NCBI GenBank assembly: GCA_001414485.1
Contig: LLEY01000013.1
Span: 372,001-436,000 of the forward strand
Direction of reading: 5' to 3'
DNA: 64,000 bases
Source of the DNA: Calycina herbarum
Taxonomy: Eukaryota; Ascomycota; Leotiomycetes; Helotiales; Pezizellaceae
The translations under genes were made by a program, and so were the position numbers. The notes under the pieces were generated by a model. That model made no database searches. It saw nothing but the letters and a program-made list of their open reading frames with translations, and was not told the DNA's origin. Shown in pieces: positions 24,329-36,636 of the stretch. Every line of letters starts with the position of its first letter. Within the stretch, counting starts at the first letter, position 1.

Positions 24329-25778
24329 ATGGCTAATCAAAACAACTCAGATGCCTCATATTCAGGCCATCCCAACAAGAGCCCATTTCTCGCGCTCCCA
24401 ACCGAACTTATCGATCACATCTTGGTGTTCTTGGGCCCACTGGAGCTAGCTTTGATCTCCTCGACATGCCGACTACTGTCTCGCCATTCGAAATCGGACC
24501 TGTGCTGGCAGCGACATGTTCAAAAGAATGTCCCTGGGTTAGAGTTGGAGTCTCCAGCTCCATGCAAGACCTATCGAGAACTCTACATAGCGCATGACCC
24601 CCACTGGTTTCTGAGCAAGTACAAGATTTGGTTCTGCGATTACTTCCTCACAGGAAAAATCATTCTTGCGCGCTACGATCCTCGCCGTGGGTGTATCGAA
24701 GGATATCGACTGGTTGCAGAGCGGCCCGAACCAACTTACGATCCATGGGAAGCCGACGATGAAGTCCTCATTCATTCATTTACTCCACATTGCCAACTGC
24801 ATATGGATCAACCAGTATTGCACCTTGACGCCCTTCCTTCGGAATCATTGATCGCATCTGAGGGTAGTTCTGGGCCAACTCAGAGATTGAGTGCAGAGAC
24901 ACCTATGCGCATTAATGATCGAAACCATCATGGTGTCTTTTCAAACTTTCTTCTCGCGCGGCCTGTCGAGGAGCGTCCTGGGATGGCTTTGTGGCCACCG
25001 GAAATCATCCCCGCTCGTTCCCGAGTTCGAAACGCAAGTCAGGAGGCATTTGTGGGTAGGGGGCACAAGCCCTCTAAACGATCCGAGATTTGCGAGGAAG
25101 CGTTTCGGATCCGAAGATGGATGGAGATGGCACCTGGACCAAATGTTCCTGGAGTACATCTCGGCGAAGAGGTCTACACTTATGCCACATTGGACCCGGA
25201 AGTGTACACACCCACCGAAGATAAACCGTGGAGAGGAATCTGGGTCGGTGACTACAGTGGGCATGGCTGTGAATTCCTTCTCGTGAATCAACCTGACGAT
25301 GAGGAGCCATTTGACGAGGCTTCGGTTGTGCGAAAAGAAGATGAGACAATTGAAGAATGGCAGACGAGAAAAGGAGAGGAGAGAATCTACCGCGGCAAAC
25401 TTGAAGCCATCAAATTGACTGGAGATCCGAACATACCAAGAGGAGAATACACTTTTGTCGCTGATGATATTTCGAATGAAGGCTTCATTCGGATTGCCAC
25501 TGAGGAGAAATTCAAAGGTGCTCGAGGTTTGTTGTCCACTGTCTGGAATGTTTACATTTCATCATACTAACAAGACCTACCTAGTTGTGAAGAGTCGCGG
25601 GCATATTGCTGCTCACATGTTCCGGGACGACAAATATATCGAAAGCCAGCTGATGTTGATCTCTCCAAATCGAATTGCTCAATATTGGGTTGGGTACGGA
25701 CATATCAGTTTCTACGAAAGAGTAAATATCGACCAATTCCTCTCGCCATTCAATGACCCTCCACCCAAATGTCCTTAG
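24329..25778 (+). CDS. F-box protein, FBXO31-like
   Basis: Two exons (24329-25526 and 25585-25778) encode 463 aa. The F-box is at about residues 19-60 (FLALPTELIDHILVFLGPLE). The C-terminal half contains WRGIWVGDYSGHGCEFLLV and IKLTGDPNIPRGEYTFVADD, the hallmark segments of the FBXO31-type substrate-binding domain, followed by a short terminal exon with GHIAAHMFRDD. Such proteins are SCF adaptors; the human relative degrades cyclin D1 and C-terminally amidated proteins. That specificity is not shown for fungi. The ATG at 24329 was chosen because the F-box follows closely; an in-frame ATG at 24251 would add 26 residues. An upstream spliced leader is possible. Confidence 0.82.
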
Positions 25779-26852
25779 GGTCCATTGTTGATGATAGCAT
25801 CTGCTGGGGAAGAATTAGAGCAGGTTTTTCCAGAATTTGATTTTCACATAGGGTTCCCACTTACAAAATTTAATTTGGTCCATAGTTAATAATCATTCAC
25901 ATTCTTCAACATCATGCTACCTTGACTCTCCCTTTCTTCTATTCGGTGAAAGCTGCAACTGCCGACAGGATGGAAGCTTCCACCTACGCCCCCTTTTCCC
26001 CCGAAGGATTTCGCTTACAACCAGAGAGACACGTTGGTTCAAGGATATGACATCGGCTCACCGGCGAGCCGCCGGCTGTCTACATACATACGAGGTTGGC
26101 ATGCTCCTATTCCCACCGACTTAGGAATGTGGTAGTCTTTCCCCGCGCCTCACCGTCTTTCCTTTTTCCTGGACTCGGCCGCGGGAAAGTCGTTTATATA
26201 TTTTCTTTCCTGGTTTGGTAGGTAGTAAGGCGGGTAGTTGGAATTTAATTTAGGTACGGGTATTAGATGCTGAGAGGTACTAGAGGGTTGGCGTTATTAA
26301 AATTAGATTAATTTGATTAAGCTTAAAGTAGGGATCGTCATGTTGATGGAAAAGAGAGAGATGGTGGGGGTATTCAGGATGGGACTACGAAAGCGGTAGT
26401 AAACAGTCCTCATTGGTCTGACATTCCAGAGATTATTAATCTGAAATTTGTTCTAGAATATTAATTTATAGTCACCTATTTTGATTTAGAAGAATGAGAG
26501 CGATTTACTACATGGGGAAAGCACGAGTTTGGCGGGGCACCTGCAACCCCACATCTTGTGACGACGTCACCGCCTTTCTTTTTGAGTCGTCCGTGGGGGG
26601 CAAAACCCAACAAAAATCTTGCCCAAGGGTATTATAATACTTCCTTTGCTACGACGACAACGAATATTCCGGTTTCCTCGAACTCTACTAGACTCTAGAT
26701 ACGAACATCCCGCGATTTGAAAATCTCATTGTACAAAAAGGTAAGAAATCCATGGAGGACATGTGGGTGGCGCGTCGAACTAACTGGTTGATTTCCAGAC
26801 CCAGACTTCGTAGAACGCAAATCCAAAGACCAAAGCACAAATAGAGGCAGAC
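25779..26852. other. intergenic region containing one MITE-like copy
   Basis: This is unique sequence except for the inverted-repeat element at 26388-26516. A CT-rich tract lies at 25926-25945. No gene was found. Confidence 0.5.
26388..26516. mobile_element. short MITE-like element (copy D)
   Basis: The left end reads ACGAAAGCGGTAGTAAACAG followed by TCCTCATT. The right end on the minus strand reads CCCATGTAGTAAATCGCTCT followed by CATT. The ends share GTAGTAAAYnG and CTCATT. The core has the AT-rich TTCTAGAATATTAA type seen in other copies. Its length of about 130 bp suggests an internally deleted member. Confidence 0.5.
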
Positions 26853-28288
26853 ATGGCACATAATTATGTCCTCCGAGTTACTGCAGGCTCGGAATACGAT
26901 ATCGCAAAACATCAAATCGTCCCCGTCAACAAGGCAGAATCTATAACCATAGAAAGCGAACATATATCCGTCTCCCTCAATGTTCGAATTCAGGTACTAC
27001 TCTCTCTCCATCTTTACCTCTTCCATTATCTTCTGTATCTAATTGATATAAACCCAGAATTACCGCGGCCTCCCCAAAAACTCTCCCCAAACCTCCCCAT
27101 ACTTCGACCTCCCTCCTCACGCATCTGCCAAGGACCAATACTCGATAGCCTTCAACTTCAAGCCGAAGAAAGGAATAAATGGGAATGACCTAGTCTTTGG
27201 AAATGACTTCGATCACCCGATTAAAGATCGTTTGCCGCCCGGGTTTGGCACGGCATTCAAGATTGTGAAGTGGGTTGTTGATCCTGGACTAGATGGGGAT
27301 GTTTATGGAGAGAAGCCGTATTTGTATGGGCCTGCGGGGAGTAGTGTTAATGTGCTACATGTTGGGGATAAGCCTGACGGGAAAGCTGTTGAGTGGAAGA
27401 GCAAGGGAGAGGATATGGGATTGGTGTTTGAGGAGGGAGGTGTGGAGGAGGGTGTAAGTCATCGAAGTGAGAAAGGTGTTCCTGAGTCGATTGCTGGACG
27501 CAAGAAATGGTTCTTGAATGAGGAGAATAGGAAGACTTGGGAGTGGGAGGCGAAAAGAAGTTATGGGTGTGATTTCTACAATCCATATTTGGATTTCAAT
27601 GGTTGGTGTTTTTCATTACTGCCCCGGAATCTTTGGTTTTGGTGGCAAGAAACTGGAAGTGGGAATTTGCTAACGTGTTTGATAGATTTTGCTTTGAGAC
27701 TTCCTGGTTTCACTTTGCCTATCAGTAAGTAGAATCTCTCGCCCCTTTTACTTTACTTGATAGAGCTACTGTTTCGCGGAAGAAACGACTGACCACATTC
27801 TCCCTCCAGTGAAATATTGGGACGGGCAAGGCCTTAGGTTCGTGCATACCCACATAACCCTTTCCTTTGCCTTTCATTTCCCCATACCCCGTACCCCACA
27901 TTTTTCTCTTTTTTGTCTTCCCATATTATCATATTTAGCGATGCAACCCACCTGATACCTTTTGTCAAAAATCTGCAGTTCAGAACAAGAAATCAAGCGC
28001 TCACACACGCTTAGATACGTGCTCAAGGATCGGTCGACGGATCAACTGCTCTTTTGCGTGTTGTTCACGTTGTATTTGAAGGAGGATGTTGATGAACACG
28101 GAAATGTGAAGGAGGGTGTTGAGGGGAGCATCCCTTTGGCGCTGAGAGGAGAGGAGGAGAGGAAGAGGTATGAGGCTGGGGCCAATGGGGAGAAAGTTGA
28201 GGGGAAGGGCGCGGGAAATGGGGAGGTGAAGGAGACGAAGAAGGAGAATGAGAAGTTTGAGGAGACTAGGGATGATGATGTTGATTAG
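26853..28288 (+). CDS. DUF1769 (UPF0590) family protein
   Basis: Five exons (26853-26993, 27058-27601, 27686-27724, 27810-27837, 27979-28288) encode 353 aa; two exons are only 39 and 28 bp. The frames join without loss at every GT-AG junction. The sequence shows the family's core: NYRGLPKNSP, YSIAFNFKPKK, LVFGNDFDHPIKDRLPPG and EKPYLYGPAGSSVNVLHVG. After the short exons it continues with MKYWDG and HTLRYVLKDRSTDQLLFCVL. The last 60 residues are Glu/Lys/Gly-rich. These proteins are widespread in fungi, including S. pombe UPF0590 members, and have no known biochemical role. The start is the first ATG of the conserved N-terminus. Confidence 0.85.
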
Positions 28289-29267
28289 TTTGGATTTTGG
28301 GGAGACTGGGTCTCGGGGTTTTGGAGGCGGTTGTGTATGGATTATCCGTGTAATTTGGGGGTGGGATGGGATGGGAACTGGATAGAGGGGGTTAGCTATT
28401 ACAAGGGGTTTGTTATGGCTGGGGATGGTTCTTGGGGCGGGGGTCAGACCACTAGCTAGTGGAACTGACTGACGACTACGAATACATGAATAAGGGGCTT
28501 GTAATGATATGAGTGTATGGATTCAATGGCTGCTTAGAGGAACGCAGCATTGCTAGGTGCGCTCCGTTTTCTTATAAAACGGGATACACATATAATCAAA
28601 TAGAGCAAGAGATTCTTCCCAAGATTTGAAGGCCTTCAAGCAACAATATTTTGAGCTTCGATCATTGCCTCGCTCCGTCTTTACGTTAATTTTGGAAATT
28701 AAAGGTGTTTATTGTTCAAGGAGCGAACAATAATTCAGCTAGTTTCGAGATCTCTTGCCAACCGGAGTTGATTCTCAACCCAACTTGAATGTATCGAATA
28801 TTGATCATTCTCCTAAATTTTGTCCTACGATACGTTCGGAAAAACAGCTACTCAAAGTCAAGTACCTTCCCGCCATAAGGGTTCGACTGGATAATAACTC
28901 ATCAATGAACTTCTCCAATGATGGGAAGCAACCTTCGTATTTTGGTATACTAGGGAACAGACATCCTTTCGGGGCAGAACTAAAAGTTGTCTCCATGGCT
29001 TCATTGCCGCAATTGTGCCAGAGTGGCAGCACAGGGGAATGAAAACAAGAGGACACGAGAATCATTTAAAATGTTATTTCAATTTAACCTTAACAACCAA
29101 GCAGCAGAATGGTACTTAAAAACAACAAACCACATGTCCAAATTCAATAAGATCAAAAACGCCAATGATCCCTCTCCAAATAACCTGGCTTGCAAAAAGG
29201 ATTCCATCCAATGTACGTGCAAAACCATACTCCAACAGAAAATATCACAACGCCCAGAACCAATAAT
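28289..29267. other. intergenic region between convergent genes
   Basis: No gene was seen. A perfect 9-bp inverted repeat, TTATTGTTC (28709-28717) and GAACAATAA (28725-28733) with a 7-bp loop, could form a hairpin. Confidence 0.5.
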
Positions 29268-32200
29268 TTACCACTGACCACTAACACCTCTGGCAAGTGG
29301 AGAACCGACCTTTGGAGCCCATTGAAGACTCTTCCTTCGTGCAGCCATTAGTCTCATCATCACGCTTGGATCCTTCTTCTCACTCAAGAAAGCACTTCCA
29401 ATTCCAGAGTCGCTTCCACCTTCATTCTCATCACCAAGGATGTAAGATTTGCCTTTAGCTGGAGGAGCGGTCTTTTGAACAAGTTGTTGGTTGTGCAAGA
29501 AGTAAGGTGTCTGTCCAACGGGTGTTTCCTCTCCGTAAAGTCCATCCTCTCCATATGAAGAAAGCATCTCAGGTGCTGGTGTTGCAGGAATGGGAGAAAG
29601 CATGAGGGTGTCATCGGCCAACTCGTCGTCATTTTGGGATGAAGCTGGTGATGGAACCCATTGAACTGATTCACGACGTTTGGACTTTGACGTGTATGGA
29701 GTCTCCAAGTTCAGGAAGTCCTTTGTAGGCGACATGGTGGAAGCACGAGGTGTGGCTGAAGGGACAAGAGTACCATTGAGGTTGGCTAGTGCGCGGGGTT
29801 CCATACTCTTGCGTCTTCGATGACCTCCTCGGGGTACAAGACTTGTATCAACGGCATAAGGAGCCTCATCAACCCATTTGTTCTCACGTTCGCAACTGTG
29901 GCATTATTAGTCTGTATCCTAACGGGTCGGGACGAAGAAGAAAAAACTTACTCTAAGACCCATCCAACACCAACGCAAGCTACGACGCCACCAGTCTCTC
30001 TTACTTTCTCAAGAGTTCTCTTTCCGCCATCCTTGAAAACAACATGGGTAATTCCAACCTTGCTTCCATCCTCAGCATTTCCATTCCAGTTCCAAGACTT
30101 GACACATCGAGCACCCATTTGCGAGAGAAGCTCGTTGAAAAGAACACTAGCATCAGCTCCTTCAGTTGTGTGAACATCCACGTATACAACCGCTCCCTTC
30201 AAGAGAGCAGTATTGATATCACGACGAGGAGTGCGTGGTGGTGTTCCAAGATTTGACCACATCGCAGCTTCGTCCTTGGAAAGAGTGGTGCAAGCGTCTT
30301 GCATTTCGATATCTTCACTTTGTGCCTGGGGACGGCGTGGGGTGGTTGGTTTAGTTGGTGAGTATGAGATCACAGTGTTATTACGTTTGAGGTCACCAGA
30401 AGGTCTTTGAATCGGAAGGCGCGAGATGCTTGCGCTGCGCTTTTTTGGCGAAGGACGCATTGGGGTCTCATCTGCTGCAGACTTGAGAGGAACCTTAGAG
30501 ACTGTATGGCATACTCTCTCAGATAAGACACGCTTAGGTGTTGAGAATACCGGTGCAGCTGGTGGGGGAAGTGACAACAATGCTGGATCGATAGGCGTAG
30601 CATTCTCATTGCCGTACTCTTGGCTGGCCTCAGAAAGTGCAGCCTCAATCTCCTCTTGCTCTTCTACGGCAGCCTCAAGTGCCTCGATCTCCTCAGGTTC
30701 AAGGAGGGACATCTCATCGGCTTCCATGGCGAGATCCAAATCTTCATTGTCTAGTTCAGCGAGGGTGAAATTCTCTTCCAGAATGTCTGGTTCCACTTGC
30801 TCTGCTTCAGGCTCTGCTTGGGGCTCAGAAGCTAGCTCATCACGAACGGACATCTCGTCGTCAAAGTATGTGCTCTTGACAGGAGAGGGTTGCGCAGACA
30901 CAGTGATTGTTGCAATTTCATCATGCTTGTTGATGTTCGTGGGGGTGGATTGATGTTCATCTTCATCTGATTCCGCCTTCTCAGGACTGGCAGCCATCCA
31001 GTCGGTCAGCTGTCGAGCCAATGGAGTGAAACCAAGTTTCTCAATGCGGGAAGGTGTCTTTTCTGATGAATAACGAACAGTCTTTGCGGTCCTTGGTGTC
31101 TTGGCAATTGCAGTAAAAGGTGTAGAAGGATACGATTCAAAATCGTGAGAAGAAGTCCTGAATCCCGAGAATGGACCTGGTGCGGCGAGCTCATCTTCCG
31201 AGTCCGAATCCTGGAACGGGTTCTCATCTGCCTCACGAGGAGCATACGTGCCAGTGCTGTATCGTGATGGAGAAGCTGGAGGGGTTGTTGATTCAACTGC
31301 AGCAACATCTTCAACAATCAACTCAGAGACTTCTTCACTCTCAGGTATTTCGGCAGAGTCAAGTACCATGATTTCGTCGGTAGACTCGGGCTCTGGAATT
31401 GATGCTTCTACAGGCTCATTCATCTCCTCGGATGATGCAGCGCTTGGGTCGACGTCGCGGGGTACAATGGAAGACAATCGACCGGAGAATTCAAGATTCA
31501 TTTCGGCAGGAGACTTTGGTAGCTCGGCTTCCTCGCTGAGGGTTGGGATATCTTCCGCAAGTGGCTTTGCAATACTAGCAAGTGCCTTAGCGCTTGGAGG
31601 AGGAACAATCTTGTTGTTTGTTCTTGGCGTAGTGAACTTTGACATCTTAAAGGCGCTCACTTTGGGCGTTGAAGTAAACAGATTTCTGGGGTTGGTCGAT
31701 CGGCTAGGAGAACCATTTTCAGAAACCTTCATTGGAGACTGTGGTCGTCTGGCTGGTGAGTGTAATAGTGATGCTTTGAAACTTGGCTTGGTAGCTGTGG
31801 TGGGGGCCGGAAGTGATGGCTTGAAAGGTGACCGAAGTATAGAGTCTCCAAGGGTAATCTTTTGTGGGGATGCCTTGATTGCGTCTTTGAATGGAGATTG
31901 AGGAGGGCGACGAGCTGGACTACCCATAGCGGAGGCCCCAAGATCCTGAGTGACATTGCTGACAGCCTTATGGGCGGACATGGAATTTGTGAAGTCCAAC
32001 TTCTTTGCCGTATTGAAAATGCTTCCTGGTGGCTTGACAGGACTCTTCATGAGTGGCTTCATTGGTGTCTTCTCCATTGTTGCAAGCTCGTCATCGGAAA
32101 TGTGTCCCCTGGATGCTCCGACTTGTGTGGCCTTCTTTGGACTGAGAGGAGAAGATTTTTGTTCCTTTTCATCTGTGGTCGACTTTGCGCGCCCGCGGGT

Positions 32201-32818
32201 TGCACGAGCAGTAGTTGTAGTAGCAGCAGCGGCAGCAGGCTTTCGAACAGGCTTGGCTCGAAGACCCGTTGGTGCTTCAGCAGCTTTCGCCTTGCCCTTT
32301 GCGCCAGTAGTGACTGGAAGAACATTCTCCTTGTCGGGTTCTTGGAATTTGACGGTCTTCTTGGGTGGTGCCTTGGTGACTGTTGTGGCTCGAGTTCGTA
32401 CAGCTCTTTTCGGCGCTTCCTCTACGACTGGAGTCTCCTCGGATACCTCAATCTTCTTCGCTCGGCCCCGTAATGATCTTGTAGGTTCTGGTGGAGGGGC
32501 AGGTGTTTCCGCGGCCTTCTTGGGTCGTCCTCTTGTTGTTTTTGGTGCAACTGGTGCAGGTTCGTTCATTGCAGGCTCTGGGGCCTTCTTGACTCTGCCT
32601 CGAGTCGCGCGCGTGGGTTCTGGTTCAATTATTTGGGGCATGACGGCAAGTTCGTCTTGTTCGTCTTCATCATGGGCTCGAGTCTTGCGTTTTGTTGTTG
32701 ATGCAGACCGAGTAAGCTTTGCCTTCGCAGCGGCAGTCGCGATCTTGACGCCAGCATCAGAGGTTTTTGCAGCAGCTCGAGCGCGTGTAACACGCTTAGG
32801 GGGTGATTGATCGTTCAT
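29268..32818 (-). CDS. BRCT-domain protein, microcephalin (MCPH1)-like
   Basis: Two exons (32818-29952 and 29895-29268), with a 56-bp intron inside the BRCT domain, encode 1164 aa. The N-terminal 230 residues are Ala/Lys/Arg-rich with repeated RGRxKK and TRGR AT-hook-like cores, suggesting DNA binding. The middle is disordered and full of SP/TP dipeptides (SPARRP, SPFK, TPKR), candidate CDK sites. A long acidic stretch lies around residues 690-750. A single BRCT domain covers about residues 905-985 (GAVVYVDVHTTEGADAS, MGARCVKSWNWN, VGITHVVFKDGGKRTLEKV, GVGWVLDCERE), closest to BRCT1 of microcephalin. The tail has KSLQWAPKVGSPLAR. The role is probably chromatin or DNA-damage related, by inference. 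Long plus-strand frames over this gene are shadows. Confidence 0.85.
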
Positions 32819-33218
32819 TTTTGGGTGCTGTTTGGTTAGTAGAAAGGATGTAATTTATGAGAAAGAATCATCAGACGCGTGTAGATGGATGTGATGTCGG
32901 GATTAATGAGGGGGTTGGGTGGATGGGTCAGTGTTGTTGTTTTGATTAGCTGTTTTCACAGTCGTCCCGCACAAGGACTGCGGTTGTCATGTTAACAATC
33001 GATAAGGAAGATTTTTTGGCAAATCAGCGATTGTTCAATAAAAGAGCATTTAGGCTTACGTGACCATTATTCTTTCAGAATAGTTAGGGAAATTGTAGAA
33101 GTTCACTTACAGTCATGAATGCTCTGGTGAAGAGAACTGTTCGCAACAGTGTGATAGTTCCTCCTCCATGTTACTTCTATTTCTCTTCTTCAAACTTTCT
33201 TGCTACTTTCAGGTCAGG

Positions 33219-33443
33219 GCTCGCGATGGACAGTAAAGTTTAAATACTTCGAGTTCGTAACTGTTCCAGTTTTCCAGAGTAATTCAAAATTGTTCCTACA
33301 ACTTGGAACATTTTAGAATTGTCCCAGATGCTGTGAACAACTATTTTTCATTCTATTAAACTATATGGGTTAACAACTTGGATTGCATTAGAACGCTAGA
33401 ATGAAAAGAGCTGTTAACTGCTCCTTTACTGTCCCTCGCGAGC
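33219..33443. mobile_element. MITE with 20-bp terminal inverted repeats (copy B)
   Basis: Left terminus GCTCGCGATGGACAGTAAAG (33219-33238) and right terminus CTTTACTGTCCCTCGCGAGC (33424-33443) are inverted repeats with one mismatch. The 185-bp interior is AT-rich and contains GTTCCTACAACTTGGAAC. There is no coding capacity. The terminus differs from copies A, C and D except for the CAGTAAA core, so it may be a second related family. Confidence 0.75.
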
Positions 33444-33550
33444 ATGGGAATAGCTGTTCCACCACCGGAATGTTTCCTTCTCTCACCCATGTCTCACGTG
33501 AGCAGCGCTGCATTCTCTCAGGCTCGACTCAGGCAAGACTCATCCTCGGC

Positions 33551-33584
33551 TCAGGTCTGCTCAGGTCTGCTCAGGTCTGCTCAG
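33551..33584. repeat. decamer tandem repeat TCAGGTCTGC
   Basis: Three perfect copies of TCAGGTCTGC are followed by TCAG. The same GCTCAGG motif also appears in repeats at 39.06 and 40.8-40.9 kb. Confidence 0.8.
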
Positions 33585-33633
33585 CTTCTCACAAACAATA
33601 AATAGATTTTGAAAAAGCTAAGGATCCTTCAAG

Positions 33634-35931
33634 CTAAAAGTCGTACTCCTCCTCATCTTCATCTATGCCCCCACTAGGCAGCATTCCCTCCTCATAAAAA
33701 GGCTCTACCAAGATCTTAAATGTCAAATTCTCAGTCTGCCTTCTACCCCTAGCCTCAGCCTTCGCCTCTCGGAGCTTCTCTATGAACGTCTCCTTCGCTG
33801 AAGCCCAGGAGTCATCCGCATCATGATACACTGTGATCTTGGTGTCGAACGTAGGAGCCCTCAAAGTTAACTTTATCTTCTCGATGTGACGCCGCTGTGT
33901 GACTTTGGAAATCCCTTCGATGAAGGCGGGAAGAGGCGTCCCCATGAACTTTCCATCGTCCCATCTCTCCTCGGTGTACCGAGGCTCTCTCGTGATGATC
34001 CACAGCGGAATTTGTGTTTTCTGGCGAGGCTTTGCCGAAGAGGGTTCAGTCGCTGAGCCTTGCGTTGCCTCTTTTCTTTCATGCGCTTGAGGTCGCTTTG
34101 TCGCAGTTGTTGAGCCATTTATTTCATCGCTTACTGTCTCTGTGCTATGGGGTGACGTTTCCAGCCTGGATTGCTTTGTAGGAGCCGCTTCCGATAGATC
34201 AGCTAAACTTTTAAACCCATCAGAAAGTTCGCGTGGTTGATCCTGTCGATTTGCCGAGCGTCCAAAATCATTGACCGAGGGACTTGGTGAAGCCTCTGGG
34301 CTTGAAGGGAACTGTTTTGCAGCCGGTCTGTGCATAGCTGATTTACTGTTTTTAGAATGCAAAAGCGCGTCCCTTGGAGACAGAATAAGCTTTGAATCAT
34401 CTATTCCGGAAGAGTGGCCGATAGGCCCTGCTTCGTTGGTCGTTGCAGACTTCGCAAGAGCGTAGATTCCACTCTCATGGGCTGATGAGGACGAAGGCGA
34501 GCCGCGTGATGTTCTTGAACCACGCTTTTCTTGTTCAAGGACCGGTTCCATTCGTGGCGACGATGCTGGCTCCCAAGGTTTCGGTTGCATCACTTTAGTG
34601 GTAGTATCATTCCGTGGTGAGGACGGCGCTGAATCTTGACCCCAATCGGGATGATTTGTTACTTGAGCAACCCTGGAAGCATTTAATTGTGGTGATGCAC
34701 TCTTGTGAATATCTGGAGAGACCATAGGGGCAATCGGAGCAGGTCGCCCTGCAACAGGCAGTGCAAGAGGAAGTGGGTTCTCTGAATTGGTCTCCGCATC
34801 TTTCGTCGTGGACCGAGGTGGGATATTGTCAAATGATCCCGCGGCGGAGGAAGATCCAGTGTGATTGCGAGCCTCGATTTCGTCATTAATCAGTTGCTCG
34901 ATTTGATCATTTGGTACTGTGTGGGGAAAGCTGCGAATTATTCGTTTCCTATCTGTTCGTCTCAAAGGTTCTGCGAGGTGATACTTCTTCTTCTTCTTTC
35001 GGGGAGAATGCGCATTGCTTGAAGGCGGGTGAGGGCGTTTAGGCGAGCGCGAGAAAGTTTCGTCGTTAGAATCCTACTTCCAGATTAGAGATTGAGCCTT
35101 GGTTGTGCGCACGGATTGTCAGATCGTACCGAATCGTCTGGAACTTCATAAATGTCGACATTGGAAGTACTGATCCCTCCCGTCGTCGCGCTGCCCGCCG
35201 GCGGTGGCTTACGACTCTTTTCATCAAGTGCTGCAGCTGCATATGTGGATGGAGTTCTCGGTGATTTAGGCCTGGACATTGTAAGAATCCCGCATTGAGA
35301 AGACCAAATACAAAGGTTCAGGGGACAGGGAACATACTTCACCTGCGTAGAGCCTGATCCAGCGCGTGCTGAAGCGGCCAGGGGCGCGGAAACACCTCCT
35401 CCCATGGCGCGATCCATCTGTCGAGCTGGAGTTGTGCTCTCCCTCGATTGATCTCTGGATTCTGAATCTTTGTGTCCATACTGCGTGTTGTTGAAAGCGT
35501 AACGATTCTGTTTCCAGAAGAGCTGTTTGAGCAATGCGACAATCCTACCAAATGTTAGCAAAGCGGTGAAAGAGCGAGAGAAAGTTTGTTAGGATGCCCT
35601 ACTGAGCACGGTCTGCCGGAAGTTGTAAGTCCGAATCGTGATTCCAGCTTCTTTTAGGCGACCAAAATCGCTCCCCATTTCCCCTTCTCTCGTCGAGAAA
35701 TGCTTGGGCCATTTCTTCGAGGTCGATCTGGTCTGATGGTTGATTCCAATGAAGAATATGTGTGGCTGGGCGACCAGAGCTCGTGTGGTAAGATTTTCTC
35801 CAGGCGTGAGCAGCCTCCATGAAAGTGTTCGTATCTTTCAGGGATGCGTGTTGGAACCCGAGTTCTTCACAAAGCTGTCTCACAGAAGGAACTTTGCTTA
35901 GTGGCAAGGAAGGTTTCGATGATGACGTCAT
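33634..35931 (-). CDS. uncharacterised protein, 705 aa, with conserved-looking ends
   Basis: I do not recognise this gene. Four exons (35931-35603, 35544-35338, 35271-35130, 35073-33634) with GT-AG introns give a continuous 705-residue frame. The N-terminal 125 residues are structured-looking (VPSVRQLCEELGFQHA, AHAWRKSYHTSSGRPATHI, QIVALLKQLFWKQNRYAF). The middle 430 residues are Ser/Pro-rich with a basic KKKKK patch that could be a nuclear signal. A compact C-terminal domain of about 120 residues starts at IPLWIITREPRYTEERWDDG and includes KIKLTLRAPTFDTKITVYHD and an acidic tail DEDEEEYDF. Transcription is toward the repeat at 33.5 kb. The ATG at 35931 was preferred because the upstream open frame has only low-complexity hydrophobic codons. 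Confidence 0.75.
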
Positions 35932-36636
35932 GACGAAGAAAGCCTTGCTGGAGGTGAAGAGAGCTGGACTGTTGGAGCACAGGAATAAAGACGTAAGGAG
36001 GAGAGATGGAAAGACGAAAGCAAGTAGGGGCTGCCAACAGCAGGAAGGTGGGAAGTAGGAAGTAGGAAGTAGGAAAGTGCAAATGGGAAGCAACTCTTAC
36101 AAAGTGCAAGGCGTGTAAGGGCGATGCCGAGGGGAGGCCTCAGCCCCCCCAACGCGGAAGACGTGGCCTGCATCCGCGAACCAATCAAAAGGCGGGCCAA
36201 CTCCTTCCTCCAGTTCCGCGTTGGCCAAAGAGTTCAATTTTCCGGCAAGCGTTTGACTGATTCTATGCGTCCTGTATGTCGTGGTGCAAGTATAAACTCC
36301 CCTTTTAGCGCTTCTCTCTATCATTCCATTTGCGTTAACTAGTCATCCAATTTCTGAGTTTCCTTTACATGTGCATGAACAACCATTCCGCAATCTGCCT
36401 TATTCAATATGCTTTACGGTGGTGAACAATTCAGGAGCACAGTTGGCGCCTGCTGCCTAACAAAGCCCCCCAGCTGATGTGTCATCGTCATGCAAAGCAA
36501 GCAGCTCGACCAGGGTGTCTTGCGTACAAAAGGCCTGGGGCCAAATCCCTAGCCATCATTCATACACAGATATTTCTCTCTTATTTTGACTTCCCTTCAG
36601 CTAGCTTAGCCCAAAACTCCAACCAAGAAGGATAAC
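35932..36636. other. intergenic region, promoter side of two divergent genes
   Basis: It contains a GGAAGTAGGAAGTAGGAA short tandem tract at about 36048-36072. No gene was seen. Confidence 0.5.

Larger units (their letters stand above)
32819..33633. other. intergenic region with a MITE and a decamer repeat
   Basis: It includes the BRCT gene promoter, the inverted-repeat element at 33219-33443 and a short CTCAGG-rich tract with tandem decamers at 33551-33584. No gene was found. Confidence 0.6.

Noticed and set aside
31950..32810. 286-codon plus-strand open frame
   Set aside because: It is antisense to the BRCT gene and arises from its Ala/Arg/Lys codon usage. The same applies to the plus-strand frame at 31248-31901.
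33551..33584. Tandem decamers considered as a CRISPR-like array
   Set aside because: The units are contiguous without spacers and the genome is eukaryotic.
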